A DNA stretch of 64,000 bases from Caldicoprobacter oshimai DSM 21659 (GTDB lineage Bacteria; Bacillota; Clostridia; Caldicoprobacterales; Caldicoprobacteraceae): NCBI GenBank assembly GCA_000526435.1, contig JAGB01000001.1:1-64000 (forward strand), read 5' to 3'. Within the stretch, counting starts at the first letter, position 1, and every line of letters begins with the position of its first letter. Shown here in pieces: positions 24,290 through 34,022 of this stretch. The position numbers and the translations under genes are program-made. The notes beneath the pieces are model-generated. The model was not told the origin of the DNA and did no database searches. It was given only the letters and a program-made list of their open reading frames with translations.

Positions 24290-24491
24290 AGACCTTCTTC
24301 CCTCTCTTTATGCTGTAAAAGTTATGGAAATAAGTTCATTAAAGGCATCCTATTTATCCATTATATTTATTTTACAAGAATTCTGCAGAAAGCCTCGTCC
24401 TTGTAGGGCGGGGATGAATGCAAGGGTTGAAACTGAGAACCAAGTATGATATAATTAAACCAAATCTTGGAATTAAGAAGGTTGGTTTAGA

Positions 24492-24902
24492 ATGAATACC
24501 TACAAATCCACACGACATGCTAAATTCCTAATCAACTACCACTTTGTTTGGATACCAAAGTACAGAAAAGACTTTTTAAAAGACCCTGAAGTAAAAAATA
24601 CAGTTGAAGAAACAATCAGGGAACTATCCAAGACATACAAGTTTGATATTTTAGCACTTGAAATAATGCCTGACCATATTCATCTATTTATTTCTGCACT
24701 TCCAAGGTATTCTCCAAGCGAACTTATTAATGTTATAAAGGGCGCTACTGGCAGGAAGATAGGACAAAAGTTTCCTCAGTACAAACAAAGAGATTCTGTC
24801 TGGACAAGAGCATACTTTGTGGCAACTGCAGGTAATGTATCTGCCGAAACCATCAAGAAGTATATAGAGAGCCAATGGAAGAAGGTAGAAAAGGATGGAT
24901 AA
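24492..24902 (+). CDS. tnpA: Y1 transposase TnpA of IS200/IS605 copy 2
   Basis: 136 residues with HUH motif (MPDHIHLFISA) and catalytic Tyr (TIKKYIESQ), as in copy 1 except Asp for Gly at residue 31. Overlaps tnpB by 8 bp. Intact, so this family could still be mobile. Confidence 0.95.
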   Translation: MNTYKSTRHAKFLINYHFVWIPKYRKDFLKDPEVKNTVEETIRELSKTYKFDILALEIMPDHIHLFISALPRYSPSELINVIKGATGRKIGQKFPQYKQRDSVWTRAYFVATAGNVSAETIKKYIESQWKKVEKDG

Positions 24903-26127
24903 GACATATATTTTGTCAGTTCCAGAAGAATATCAAGGTTTAGCGAGAGAAATTTCAATGGTATCTGGTAAAATCTACTCTAAAGCAGTAAATTTTTTTA
25001 AAAGGATACAAACAAAAGGGATAAATGTTTCGAGAAAGACATTTGACCAGTATATGGAATGGTGGCTGCATCAAAAGAGTTTTAAACTTCACAGTCAAAG
25101 CAAACAGGCAGCATACCAGCAGTTTTGGACTGCATATCAGGCATATCTGAAAAGATTACAAAAGGCAAAGGAGAAAGGCCAAGATACATCCAAGATAAGA
25201 CCACCATTCAGGAACAAGAAGTATAATAAAGTGGTTTTTAAGAAAAGCGCAATTCATTTTAAAGATGGAGACTTGATTTTGTCAAATGGGAAGGAACAAG
25301 CACCAATGGTTATAAAAGGGTGTTGTTTAAAAGGTGCTCCCAAGTATGCAGAGCTGATTTTCCATCAAGACAAGAAGAAATATTATCTTCACATTGTGGT
25401 TGAAGTAGAAGAAGGAAAAATTGAGAATACCGCAGGAGTGATGGCAATAGATCTTGGAGTAATACATCCGATGGTTTGTTTTGATGGCAGAGAAGTTTTA
25501 ATCTATAATGGTGGTATTCTGAACTCAAAGATAAGATACCGCAATAAAAAACTTGGAGAATTTCAGCAAAAACTATCTAAGTGTCAGAAAGATTCAAGAA
25601 AATTCAAAGAGCTTTTGAGAGCAAAGAGGGAAGTATTGAGAAGAGTTAACAATCAAATTAGAGATGTGTTGGAAAAATACACATCTTATTTGGTGGGGTA
25701 TTGTATTAAAAATGGTATAGGGACAATTGTATTAGGTGATTTGAAGGGTATAAGGAATGGGGCAAGACATGGGAAAGTACCGAATCAAAAAATCCATCAA
25801 TGGATGTTTAGAAGAGTAGCAAGAAGGATAGAAGAGAAAGCCGAGTTTGTGGGGATAGAAGTCAAATTTATAAAAGAAAATGGGACATCACAGAGTTGTC
25901 CTGTGTGTGGTAGCAAAAACAAGCCAGAAAACAGGAACTATGAATGCAAAAGCTGTGGTTTTAGATATCACAGGGATGGAGTGGGAGCGATAAACATATA
26001 CAGAAAGTATACAGGCTCTTTAAGCCTGGTAGTAGGGCTATTGGCTTGCCCCACAGGTGTGAGGTACACACCACACCTGTGTTGCCCTATTGAGTGGAAT
26101 ATCCACCCAATAGGGAAGACGGCCTGA
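24895..26127 (+). CDS. tnpB: TnpB RNA-guided nuclease of IS200/IS605 copy 2
   Basis: 410 residues, identical to copy 1 except Ile for Val four residues from the end. All RuvC acidic residues and the zinc ribbon are present. Its predicted guide is the first 20 bases to the right of the element, AAGGGCGAAGCATATTTTGT (26179-26198), part of the IS30-type gene. Confidence 0.94.
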   Translation: MDKTYILSVPEEYQGLAREISMVSGKIYSKAVNFFKRIQTKGINVSRKTFDQYMEWWLHQKSFKLHSQSKQAAYQQFWTAYQAYLKRLQKAKEKGQDTSKIRPPFRNKKYNKVVFKKSAIHFKDGDLILSNGKEQAPMVIKGCCLKGAPKYAELIFHQDKKKYYLHIVVEVEEGKIENTAGVMAIDLGVIHPMVCFDGREVLIYNGGILNSKIRYRNKKLGEFQQKLSKCQKDSRKFKELLRAKREVLRRVNNQIRDVLEKYTSYLVGYCIKNGIGTIVLGDLKGIRNGARHGKVPNQKIHQWMFRRVARRIEEKAEFVGIEVKFIKENGTSQSCPVCGSKNKPENRNYECKSCGFRYHRDGVGAINIYRKYTGSLSLVVGLLACPTGVRYTPHLCCPIEWNIHPIGKTA

Positions 26128-26451
<324 letters not shown>

Positions 26452-26498
26452 TACAGCAGATATTTAAAGAGAAGAATGTAAATGATAGTGTATAGTTA

Positions 26499-26529
26499 AG
26501 GCCTTTTGGCCAGGCATGCCAAAAGGCCT
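26499..26529 (+). terminator. 12-bp perfect stem-loop behind the IS30 remnant
   Basis: AGGCCTTTTGGC and GCCAAAAGGCCT pair perfectly around a 7-nt loop. No T run follows, so it may be a transposon-end structure instead of a terminator. Confidence 0.5.
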
Positions 26530-26555
26530 AGGGACAATTATATTATTTGCGTAGG

Positions 26556-26617
26556 TTGTCAAGGTCGGGTAGTATTTTCTCGCTTACACTCGAAAATCTC
26601 CACCGTTCCCTTGACAA
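26556..26617. repeat. 62-bp inverted-repeat unit
   Basis: TTGTCAAGG (26556-26564) and CCTTGACAA (26609-26617) are perfect complements, with a second inner pair ATTTTC/GAAAAT. The outer motif resembles the GTTGTCAAG at the IS256-type end at 16,021. It could be a terminal repeat of a lost element or a small hairpin repeat. Confidence 0.55.
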
Positions 26618-26735
26618 TGTAAGGTTTTATAGTTCGTATAAGAGTAAAAATTTGGATATCTATATCATACTTTTTCTTAAAAAGTGTTGCATTTAATATT
26701 GCAATTTAGAAAATAACACTCGTATCAAAAAACTA

Positions 26736-26764
26736 TTGCATTCTACCAAAAATTTTTGTATACT
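26736..26764 (+). promoter_or_regulatory. Promoter of fapR-plsX-fab
   Basis: TTGCAT (26736-26741), 17-bp spacer, TATACT (26759-26764). The start point would be near 26771, inside the FapR box. Confidence 0.8.
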
Positions 26765-26768
26765 ACTT

Positions 26769-26785
26769 TTAGTACCTGGTATTAA
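26769..26785 (+). promoter_or_regulatory. FapR operator
   Basis: TTAGTACCTGGTATTAA matches the known FapR box (TTAGTACCTRGTAYTAA-like) almost base for base and overlaps the predicted start point. FapR bound here would shut its own operon until malonyl-CoA or malonyl-ACP releases it. Confidence 0.92.
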
Positions 26786-26828
26786 TATTAGCTAATGAAC
26801 CCAAAATATACTTTGAGGTGATTTATAG

Positions 26829-27398
26829 ATGGCGCGGTTGAACCTCCCTAAAAAGGCCAGGCAAAGGGCGCTGATGGAGCGCCTTAAGGCTGATCCCTTT
26901 TTAACTGACGAGGAGCTTAGCGATATCTTTCACGTAAGCGTACAGACCATTCGTCTAGATAGGCTTGAGTTGGGGATTCCCGAGCTTCGTGAGAGGATCA
27001 AAAGCGTTGCAGAGCGGAATTACGAAAAGATTCGCGCCATCGGCGGTCAGGAGATCGTGGGAGAGCTGATTGAACTGGAGCTGGGCAAAAGCGGCATTTC
27101 AATATTAACCCCGACTGAGGATATGGTATTTCAAAAGACCAAGATAGTGCGAGGGCATTACATCTATGCCCAGGCTGAGTCCCTGGCCATTGCGGTGATT
27201 GATGCCAAAGTGGCTTTGATAGGCGTAGCCAACATAAAGTATAAGACGCCGGTTTACCTGGGCGATAAGCTGGTTGCCAAAGCGGAAGTGGTAAGGCGCA
27301 GAGGTAACAAGTATTTCGTGTGGGTAAAGACAAAGGTAAACCATCAAGAAGCCTTCAGAGGGAAATTTATACTGGTTTCAATAGATGATGATCAATAG
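26829..27398 (+). CDS. fapR: Fatty-acid biosynthesis repressor FapR
   Basis: 189 residues, ATG start at 26829. The N-terminal helix-turn-helix ([20 protein letters not shown]) is followed by a hotdog-fold effector domain ([54 protein letters not shown]), the malonyl-CoA sensor. It is the first gene behind a promoter with a FapR box, so it is self-regulated. Confidence 0.96.
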   Translation: MARLNLPKKARQRALMERLKADPFLTDEELSDIFHVSVQTIRLDRLELGIPELRERIKSVAERNYEKIRAIGGQEIVGELIELELGKSGISILTPTEDMVFQKTKIVRGHYIYAQAESLAIAVIDAKVALIGVANIKYKTPVYLGDKLVAKAEVVRRRGNKYFVWVKTKVNHQEAFRGKFILVSIDDDQ

Positions 27399-27421
27399 GA
27401 GTTTACAGGAGGGTTTATATT

Positions 27422-28423
27422 ATGAACATAATCGTGGATGCCATGGGGGGAGACAACGCTCCGGGCGAGATTGTACAGGGGTGTATCGATGCGGCGCGTG
27501 AATACGGTATTTCTCTCACCCTTGTGGGAAAAGAGGATGTCGTATGGGGGGAATTAAAAAAGCGGAATGCGCCGGAAGGCAAATTTACAGTGGTTCATGC
27601 CCCGGAAGTCGTCGAGGCCGATGATGCTCCGGTGGCCGCTATAAGGGCGAAGAAGGATTCGTCAATGGTAAAGGGACTTGAGCTGCTCAAACAGGACCCC
27701 AAAGCCGTGTTTGTGTCGGCCGGGAACACGGGGGCTTTGATGGCCGGTGGGCTCCTTAAAGTTGGCAGGATAAAAGGGATTGATCGGCCTGCCCTTGCGC
27801 CAATGATACCCAATTTGAAGGGAAGCACACTGCTCATAGATGCGGGGGCCAATGCCGAGTGCAAGCCTCAAAACCTCGTACAGTTCGCCGTGATGGGTTC
27901 CATATATATGGAAAAGGTGATGGGCTATAAAAATCCCACGGTAGGGCTGGTCAACATAGGGCAGGAGGAAACCAAGGGCAATGAGCTGACCAAAGAGGCT
28001 TATAGGCTGCTTAAGGCCGAGAAGTCAATCAATTTTGTTGGCAATGTCGAACCGAGGGATATGCTGGAAGGCGTGGTGGATGTCCTGGTATGCGACGGGT
28101 TTGTGGGCAACGTCATATTGAAGCTTACCGAAGGCGTGGCCTTGGGCCTGTTTCAAATGCTGAAGGAAGAGCTCACAAAAAACGCCGTGACAAAGATGGG
28201 GGCTCTGCTGCTCAAACCCGGGTTTAAGAGGATCAAAAAAAGGATGGATTATGCCGAGCATGGCGGTGCTCCTCTTCTGGGTGTAAAAGGCGGGATTATA
28301 AAGGCTCATGGCAGCTCGGATGCAAGGGCAATTAAGAATGCGGTGCGCCAGGCCATGCTGTTCATTCAAAACAACGTGCTGGAGACCATTACCGATTACG
28401 TGAGATCGTCTGAGGAGGTCTAG
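27422..28423 (+). CDS. plsX: Phosphate acyltransferase PlsX
   Basis: 333 residues, start MNIIVDAMGGDNAPGEIVQG, the PlsX signature, with SAGNTGALMAGG and the C-terminal GGAPLLGVKG. PlsX converts acyl-ACP to acyl-phosphate for phospholipid synthesis. It follows fapR after 23 bp and precedes fabH by one base, so expression is tied to FapR. Confidence 0.97.
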   Translation: MNIIVDAMGGDNAPGEIVQGCIDAAREYGISLTLVGKEDVVWGELKKRNAPEGKFTVVHAPEVVEADDAPVAAIRAKKDSSMVKGLELLKQDPKAVFVSAGNTGALMAGGLLKVGRIKGIDRPALAPMIPNLKGSTLLIDAGANAECKPQNLVQFAVMGSIYMEKVMGYKNPTVGLVNIGQEETKGNELTKEAYRLLKAEKSINFVGNVEPRDMLEGVVDVLVCDGFVGNVILKLTEGVALGLFQMLKEELTKNAVTKMGALLLKPGFKRIKKRMDYAEHGGAPLLGVKGGIIKAHGSSDARAIKNAVRQAMLFIQNNVLETITDYVRSSEEV

Positions 28424-28424
28424 T

Positions 28425-29420
28425 ATGGCAAAGTTATTTCATGGCGGCATAATCGCCACTGGAAGTTATGTGCCAGAAAAGGTCATAACTAATCATGACC
28501 TGGAAAAGATAGTTGACACCTCTGATGAATGGATTGTAACCAGGACCGGTATTCGGGAGAGGCGCATTGCCGATAAGGATACTGCCACATCTGACCTGGC
28601 TACCATAGCTGCGCAGAGGGCGCTCGAGAGCGCACGCCTCACAGCGCAGGATATCGACATGATCATAGTTGCAACCGTCACCCCTGACATGCATTTCCCA
28701 TCAACTGCCTGCCTGGTTCAAAAAAATATAGGCGCAGTGAATGCTTCGGCTTTTGACCTGGAAGCTGCATGTTCGGGCTTTTTATACGGAATAGTTGTGG
28801 CCAACCAGTTCATAGCCACCGGGCTTTGCCGCAATGTGATGGTGATCGGCGCCGAATGCTTGAGCAAGTTCGTCAACTGGAAGGACCGCAACACCTGCGT
28901 CCTTTTCGGCGATGGTGCAGGAGCGGTTATAGTAAGCCGAGTGGAGGAGGGCTATGGCTTTCTCTCACAGATTCTGGGGGCCGATGGTACCGGTGCCAGC
29001 CTTCTCATGCTGGAGGCGGGAGGTTCAAGGCGGCCGGCTTCTTTTGAGACTGTCGAAAAGCAGCTGCATTATATCCACATGGAAGGGAGCGAGGTTTTCA
29101 AGTTTGCCGTGCGCATCATGGCCTCCATGGCTGAAGAGGCTGTAAAGAGAGCCGGCCTCACCAAAGAAGAAGTGGATTTCTTGATTCCCCATCAGGCCAA
29201 TATAAGGATTATAGAGGCGGCGAGAAAGCGGCTCGAGCTTCCTGAGGATAAGGTATACGTCAACCTGGACCGTTACGGCAACATGTCGGCGGCTTCCATA
29301 CCTGTGGCGCTGGATGAGGCGGTACGATCGGGGCTTATTAAAAAGGGTGACAACATAGTCATGGTAGGTTTTGGCGGCGGCCTTACCTGGGCTGCGTGTG
29401 CCATGAGATGGGCGGTCTAA
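28425..29420 (+). CDS. fabH: 3-oxoacyl-ACP synthase III (KAS III)
   Basis: 331 residues. The catalytic Cys is in LEAACSGFLYG near residue 113; His in IPHQANIRI and Asn in YGNMSAASIP complete the triad. It starts chain elongation from acetyl-CoA or branched primers. After it comes a 200-bp gap where many Clostridia have fabK; no enoyl-reductase is visible here. Confidence 0.97.
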   Translation: MAKLFHGGIIATGSYVPEKVITNHDLEKIVDTSDEWIVTRTGIRERRIADKDTATSDLATIAAQRALESARLTAQDIDMIIVATVTPDMHFPSTACLVQKNIGAVNASAFDLEAACSGFLYGIVVANQFIATGLCRNVMVIGAECLSKFVNWKDRNTCVLFGDGAGAVIVSRVEEGYGFLSQILGADGTGASLLMLEAGGSRRPASFETVEKQLHYIHMEGSEVFKFAVRIMASMAEEAVKRAGLTKEEVDFLIPHQANIRIIEAARKRLELPEDKVYVNLDRYGNMSAASIPVALDEAVRSGLIKKGDNIVMVGFGGGLTWAACAMRWAV

Positions 29421-29620
29421 AGCCCCGAGGAATTGTTCTGAATTGAGTTGGCCAAGTTGCCGTGTTTTTTTAACAGGCCTATAGCGGTGAAAGCTACGGC
29501 AAAGGATGCAAAGCAGTTGATAAAAATGGTTGAGAAAATCTGTAGTTGAGATTTTAATGGGCGTTAATACATAAATAGTTAACATGAAGATTGCGGCATA
29601 TAAGAAAGAGGAGGTTTCAT

Positions 29621-30571
29621 ATGAAAAATAAAATTGCCTTTGTATTCCCAGGTCAGGGAGCCCAGTATGTGGGCATGGGCAGGGAGCTGTATGACAACTA
29701 CCATGAGGTCAAGGAACTGTTTGAAAAGGCCGATGAGATACTGGGCAGGAATATTACCAGCATATGCTTCGAAGGCCCCGAAGACGAGCTCAAGAAGACA
29801 GAGAATACCCAGCCGGCAATACTCCTGGTGAGCGTGGCTGCCATGATGGTACTTGAAAAACACGGCATTTATCCTGATATGGTTGCCGGGCTGAGCCTGG
29901 GCGAATACGCAGCTTTGGTGGCGGCAAATTCGATATCCTTTGAAGACGCGCTCCCATTGGTCATGAAGAGAGGACAGTTCATGCAGCAGGCGGTTCCCTT
30001 GGGTCAAGGAATGATGGCTGCCGTGCTGGGCCTTGAGCGTGAAAAGGTGGAGGAGTGTTGCAGGCTTGCTTCGGATGCGGGGGTTGTGGAGCCGGCAAAC
30101 TATAATTGCCCTGGCCAGATCGTGATATCAGGACACGTAGCTGCCGTGGAGAAGGCCTGTGCCATAGCCAAGGAGATGGGCGCAAAGCGAACGGTACCGT
30201 TAGCGGTCAGCGCGCCATTCCATTGCTCACTGCTCAAGCCGGCAGGGGAAGCCCTAGAAAAAGAGCTTGACAAGATACACATCAAAGACCCAGAGATTCC
30301 GGTGGTGTCCAATGTAGAGGCCCTTCCTGTGCGGGATGCGGCGCATATACGGAAGCTACTGGTGCAGCAGGTCAGCAGCCCTGTACGGTGGGAGGACAGC
30401 ATCCGGTACATGATAAAGCAAGGGATTGAGGTGTTCGTTGAGGTAGGGCCAGGTAAAGTTCTCACCGGCTTTTTGAAAAAGATATCCAGCGAGGTAAAGG
30501 TAAAGGGATACAATGTGGAGGACTTAAAGTCGCTTGAGAGCACCTTAAAAGAACTGGGAGGGACGATGTGA
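29621..30571 (+). CDS. fabD: Malonyl-CoA:ACP transacylase
   Basis: 316 residues from the ATG at 29621, eight bases after GAGGAGG; the longer frame from 29591 has no site. FVFPGQGAQYVGMG opens the domain; the nucleophile Ser is in AGLSLGEYAAL near 90, with the paired His in SAPFHCSLL. It loads malonyl units on ACP. Its stop overlaps the fabG start. Confidence 0.97.
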   Translation: MKNKIAFVFPGQGAQYVGMGRELYDNYHEVKELFEKADEILGRNITSICFEGPEDELKKTENTQPAILLVSVAAMMVLEKHGIYPDMVAGLSLGEYAALVAANSISFEDALPLVMKRGQFMQQAVPLGQGMMAAVLGLEREKVEECCRLASDAGVVEPANYNCPGQIVISGHVAAVEKACAIAKEMGAKRTVPLAVSAPFHCSLLKPAGEALEKELDKIHIKDPEIPVVSNVEALPVRDAAHIRKLLVQQVSSPVRWEDSIRYMIKQGIEVFVEVGPGKVLTGFLKKISSEVKVKGYNVEDLKSLESTLKELGGTM

Positions 30572-31314
30572 TGGAGCTAGAAGGCAGAACGGCCCTTGTA
30601 ACCGGAGCTTCACGGGGCATAGGCAGGGCGATTGCCGTATACCTGGCTGAGCTGGGGGCACAGGTGGCTGTCAACTATTCAAGCTCCGAGCAGCGCGCAA
30701 TTGAAGTGGTTGAGGCTATAAAAGAGAAAGGTGGCAGGGCTATTGCGGTGAAGGCCGATGTGTCAAATCTACAGGAAGTAGAGGCTATGTTTGAGAAGGT
30801 GCTGAATGAGTTCGGGGATTTGCATATACTGGTCAACAATGCCGGGATCACCCGCGATGCGCTGCTCATCAGGATGAAACAGGAGGACTGGGATGCCGTG
30901 CTGGATACCAACCTGAAAGGGGTGTACAATTGCTCCAAAGCCGCGGCCAAGATTATGATAAAAAAGCGAAGGGGCAAGATAATAAACATATCCTCTGTGG
31001 TGGGCGTGGCGGGTAATGCAGGGCAGTCCAATTATGCTGCGGCCAAAGCAGGAGTTATAGGCTTTTCAAAGGCAATAGCGCGGGAGCTGGCGCCGCGCAA
31101 CATACAGGTAAACGTCGTGGCACCAGGGTTTATAGAAACCGATATGACCGCCGCGCTGCCGGAGTCTATAAGGCAGGAGATGCTCAAGCAAATACCTTTG
31201 GGAAGATACGGCGATCCCATGGATGTGGCCTATGTGGTAGGGTTTTTGGCATCCGATAAGAGTCAGTATATTACGGGGCAGGTAATACATGTTGACGGTG
31301 GAATGATAATGTAA
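30571..31314 (+). CDS. fabG: 3-oxoacyl-ACP reductase
   Basis: 247 residues from the ATG at 30571, whose A is the last base of the fabD stop (TGATG coupling). Short-chain dehydrogenase with TGASRGIGRAIA (NADPH binding), NNAG, catalytic Ser in ISSVVG, and YAAAKAG with Tyr and Lys. It reduces the keto group during elongation. Confidence 0.97.
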   Translation: MELEGRTALVTGASRGIGRAIAVYLAELGAQVAVNYSSSEQRAIEVVEAIKEKGGRAIAVKADVSNLQEVEAMFEKVLNEFGDLHILVNNAGITRDALLIRMKQEDWDAVLDTNLKGVYNCSKAAAKIMIKKRRGKIINISSVVGVAGNAGQSNYAAAKAGVIGFSKAIARELAPRNIQVNVVAPGFIETDMTAALPESIRQEMLKQIPLGRYGDPMDVAYVVGFLASDKSQYITGQVIHVDGGMIM

Positions 31315-31473
31315 TATGATTGGTATTAAAAGCAATCATAGCATGAATGGTTCGAGTGATGTCATTGCCTGCAGTAAACAATTGGTAAAAGCACAGATTG
31401 AACTGCCAGTGGTTATAGCTGTGGATGCTGTAAAAGTGGTACAAAGTTCAAGCATTGAAGGGAGGTGAAAAGG

Positions 31474-31707
31474 ATGATTTTTGAAAAGGTAAGGGACATA
31501 ATTGTAGAGCAGCTGGGAGTTGATGCTGAGGAGGTCACTTTGGACTCCAAGTTTATCGATGACCTCGGGGCCGATTCTCTGGACATCGTAGAGCTCATCA
31601 TGGCTCTGGAAGAAGAGTTTGATATGGAGATTCCTGACGAGGATGCCGAAAAGATCTCCACGGTGGGGGATGTGGTGGAGTACATCAAGGCTCATTCAAA
31701 AGAGTAA
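31474..31707 (+). CDS. acpP: Acyl carrier protein
   Basis: 77 residues, start ATG at 31474 behind GGGAGGTG; the GTG nine bases earlier is inside that site. The phosphopantetheine Ser is in [12 protein letters not shown] near 37. Strongly acidic, usual ACP size. Confidence 0.97.
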   Translation: MIFEKVRDIIVEQLGVDAEEVTLDSKFIDDLGADSLDIVELIMALEEEFDMEIPDEDAEKISTVGDVVEYIKAHSKE

Positions 31708-31716
31708 CAATTAAGA

Positions 31717-31741
31717 GGGTTCCCCTCTTTGTGGGGAACCC
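31717..31741 (+). terminator. Stem-loop after acpP
   Basis: GGGTTCCCC and GGGGAACCC pair around TCTTTGT. The T run is weak (CAATTTAAT), so fabF may receive reduced read-through. Confidence 0.6.
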
Positions 31742-31925
31742 CAATTTAATATCTGAAGCCTCATCTGGACTCATTATTTTTATAATAAACATCCTTGGAA
31801 TTATGTGATGGGTTATCGAAAGCATTCAAGTTTGGAGCCAACTTAATTTCTTGTAAAGGGATATGAGCCAAAGCTTTTAATTAATAGACCAATTTGACTT
31901 TTGCGAGATTTCAGGAGGTGTGTGT

Positions 31926-33164
31926 GTGAACAGGGTTGTAGTAACCGGTTTGGGAGTTATTTCCCCGGTTGGCAATACGGTTGAGGATTTCTGGACGGCT
32001 CTTTGCAATGGACAGAGCGGCGTTGACAGAATCACGGAATTTGATGTGAGCGAGTTTCCGACGCAGATAGCTGCCACTGTAAAGGGCTTTAAGCCGGAAG
32101 ATTATATGGATAAAAAAGAAGCTAAGCGTATGGATAGATTTACCCAGTTTGCGGTGGCGGCCGCTTTTATGGCCATCCAGGATGCTCAGCTCAATTTAGA
32201 TAAAATCGATAAGGAGCGGTTTGGGATTATACTGGGTACCGGCATTGGGGGCATTCAGACCCTGGAAGAACAGTTCGGGGTGCTGATGCAAAAAGGGCCG
32301 GGTAGAATAAGCCCGTTCCTGGTGCCTATGATGATAGCCAATATGGCGGCTGGCCAGCTGGCAATCATGGTGGGAGCCAAGGGCATTAACTGCACGGTGG
32401 TAACCGCATGTGCTTCGGGGACACATGCCATTGGCGAAGCCTTTAATGCCATACGCCATGGTCAGGCCGATGTTGTGATCACAGGAGGAAGCGAAGCTCC
32501 TATTACCAAAATTGCTTTGGCTGGTTTCTGTTCGATGAAGGCGCTGTCCACCAGAAATGACGATCCAAAGGCTGCCTGTCGTCCCTTTGACAGGGATAGA
32601 GACGGGTTTGTGATGGGCGAGGGCGCAGGTATACTGATTTTGGAGAGCCTGGAGCACGCATTGAAAAGGGGAGCCAAGGTTTTGGCTGAGGTGGTGGGAT
32701 ACGGCTCTACCGATGATGCATACCATATAACGGCACCGGCGCCGGAAGGCGAAGGAGCTGCCAGGGCTATGAAGCTGGCGCTGGATAGTGCCGGTGTATC
32801 ACCGGAAGAAGTGAGCTATATAAACGCCCATGGTACTTCAACGCCTTACAACGACAAGTTTGAGACCATGGCCATAAAGCGGGTGTTTGGCCGGCATGCT
32901 TACAGGCTGGCGGTAAGCTCCACCAAATCCATGACCGGCCATCTTCTGGGAGCAGCGGGCGGTGTGGAAGCCGTGGCACTGGTAAAATCTATCGTAGAGC
33001 AGTTTGTTCCGCCAACCATCAACTATACCAATCCTGATCCCGATTGCGATTTGGACTATGTTCCAAACCATGGACGGCCCTGGGAGATCGAGTACGCCAT
33101 GTCCAATTCATTTGGCTTTGGCGGGCACAACGCCTGCATCTTGATGAAGAGATATCGAGGATAG
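31926..33164 (+). CDS. fabF: 3-oxoacyl-ACP synthase II (KAS II)
   Basis: 412 residues. I choose the GTG at 31926, giving [16 protein letters not shown], with AGGAGGTG ending six bases before it. Catalytic Cys in VTACASGTH, His in [12 protein letters not shown] and the Lys/His of [12 protein letters not shown] are all present. It elongates acyl-ACP. It lies 218 bp behind acpP. Confidence 0.97.
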   Translation: MNRVVVTGLGVISPVGNTVEDFWTALCNGQSGVDRITEFDVSEFPTQIAATVKGFKPEDYMDKKEAKRMDRFTQFAVAAAFMAIQDAQLNLDKIDKERFGIILGTGIGGIQTLEEQFGVLMQKGPGRISPFLVPMMIANMAAGQLAIMVGAKGINCTVVTACASGTHAIGEAFNAIRHGQADVVITGGSEAPITKIALAGFCSMKALSTRNDDPKAACRPFDRDRDGFVMGEGAGILILESLEHALKRGAKVLAEVVGYGSTDDAYHITAPAPEGEGAARAMKLALDSAGVSPEEVSYINAHGTSTPYNDKFETMAIKRVFGRHAYRLAVSSTKSMTGHLLGAAGGVEAVALVKSIVEQFVPPTINYTNPDPDCDLDYVPNHGRPWEIEYAMSNSFGFGGHNACILMKRYRG

Positions 33165-33197
33165 CTCAAGCTAAAATAGATTTCCATTCACCCATAG

Positions 33198-33224
33198 AAT
33201 AGAGCCTTCTGGCTCTATTTTTTT
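33198..33224 (+). terminator. Terminator of the fab operon
   Basis: AATAGAGCC and GGCTCTATT pair perfectly around TTCT and run into seven T. Confidence 0.93.
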
Positions 33225-33226
33225 GC

Positions 33227-33254
33227 TTGACAAACTCTGCACTGACAATATAAT
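33227..33254 (+). promoter_or_regulatory. Promoter of rnc-smc-ftsY
   Basis: TTGACA (33227-33232) and TATAAT (33249-33254), both consensus, spaced by 16 bp, immediately after the fab terminator. Confidence 0.87.
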
Positions 33255-33303
33255 CTAGCATAGGAACCGGCTGGTTTTTATTTGACATTGAGAGGAGAAG
33301 GGT

Positions 33304-34008
33304 ATGTTATCCGAGAACAGGGAACGCCAGTTGCGGGAGTTTGAGAGTGTCCTGGGATATAGATTTGAAAATATAGAGCTGCTCAATACTGCATTGACCC
33401 ACAGCTCGTATGCCAATGAGCGAGGAGGGGGAATGCAGCATAACGAAAGGCTCGAGTTCCTAGGCGATTCGGTATTGAGCTTGGTGATAAGCGAGTATCT
33501 GTACAAGAATTTTCCTGATCTTCCAGAAGGCAGCCTGACAAAGATAAAGGCATTTGTGGTGTCGGAGGTGTGCTTGGCTGAAGCCGCCAGGCGCATTGGT
33601 TTGGGGCAGCAACTGCTGCTTGGAAGGGGAGAAGAGCACACAGGAGGACGAGACAGGGCTTCCATACTGGCAGACGCTTTTGAGTCCACCATAGCCGCGA
33701 TTTTTTTGGACGGAGGATTGGAGCGCGCCAGGGAATTTGTGCTGAAAAGCCTATCAGGGTTTGTTTCAGATGTCTTAAGCGGTAAGGGGCTCAGGGACTA
33801 CAAGACCGACCTGCAGGAGATTCTGCAGAGTCAATCCGATGAGGCCATCGAGTACAGGATTGTGGGAGATTTAGGTCCTGACCACCAGAAGATATTCATT
33901 GCGAGGGTGTATCATGGCGATAAGCTGCTGGGAGAAGGTATAGGCAGGAGCAAGAAGGAAGCCGAGCAGCACGCTGCCCAAAAAGCCTTGGAAGACATGG
34001 GAAAGTAA
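33304..34008 (+). CDS. rnc: Ribonuclease III
   Basis: 234 residues. The catalytic signature HNERLEFLGDSVLSLVISEY has the acidic metal ligands; a second set is in LADAFESTIAAIFLDGG. The C-terminal double-stranded RNA-binding domain ends with KKEAEQHAAQKALEDMG. It processes rRNA and structured mRNA. Separated by 14 bp from smc. Confidence 0.97.
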   Translation: MLSENRERQLREFESVLGYRFENIELLNTALTHSSYANERGGGMQHNERLEFLGDSVLSLVISEYLYKNFPDLPEGSLTKIKAFVVSEVCLAEAARRIGLGQQLLLGRGEEHTGGRDRASILADAFESTIAAIFLDGGLERAREFVLKSLSGFVSDVLSGKGLRDYKTDLQEILQSQSDEAIEYRIVGDLGPDHQKIFIARVYHGDKLLGEGIGRSKKEAEQHAAQKALEDMGK

Positions 34009-34022
34009 AGAGGTGTGAGGTT

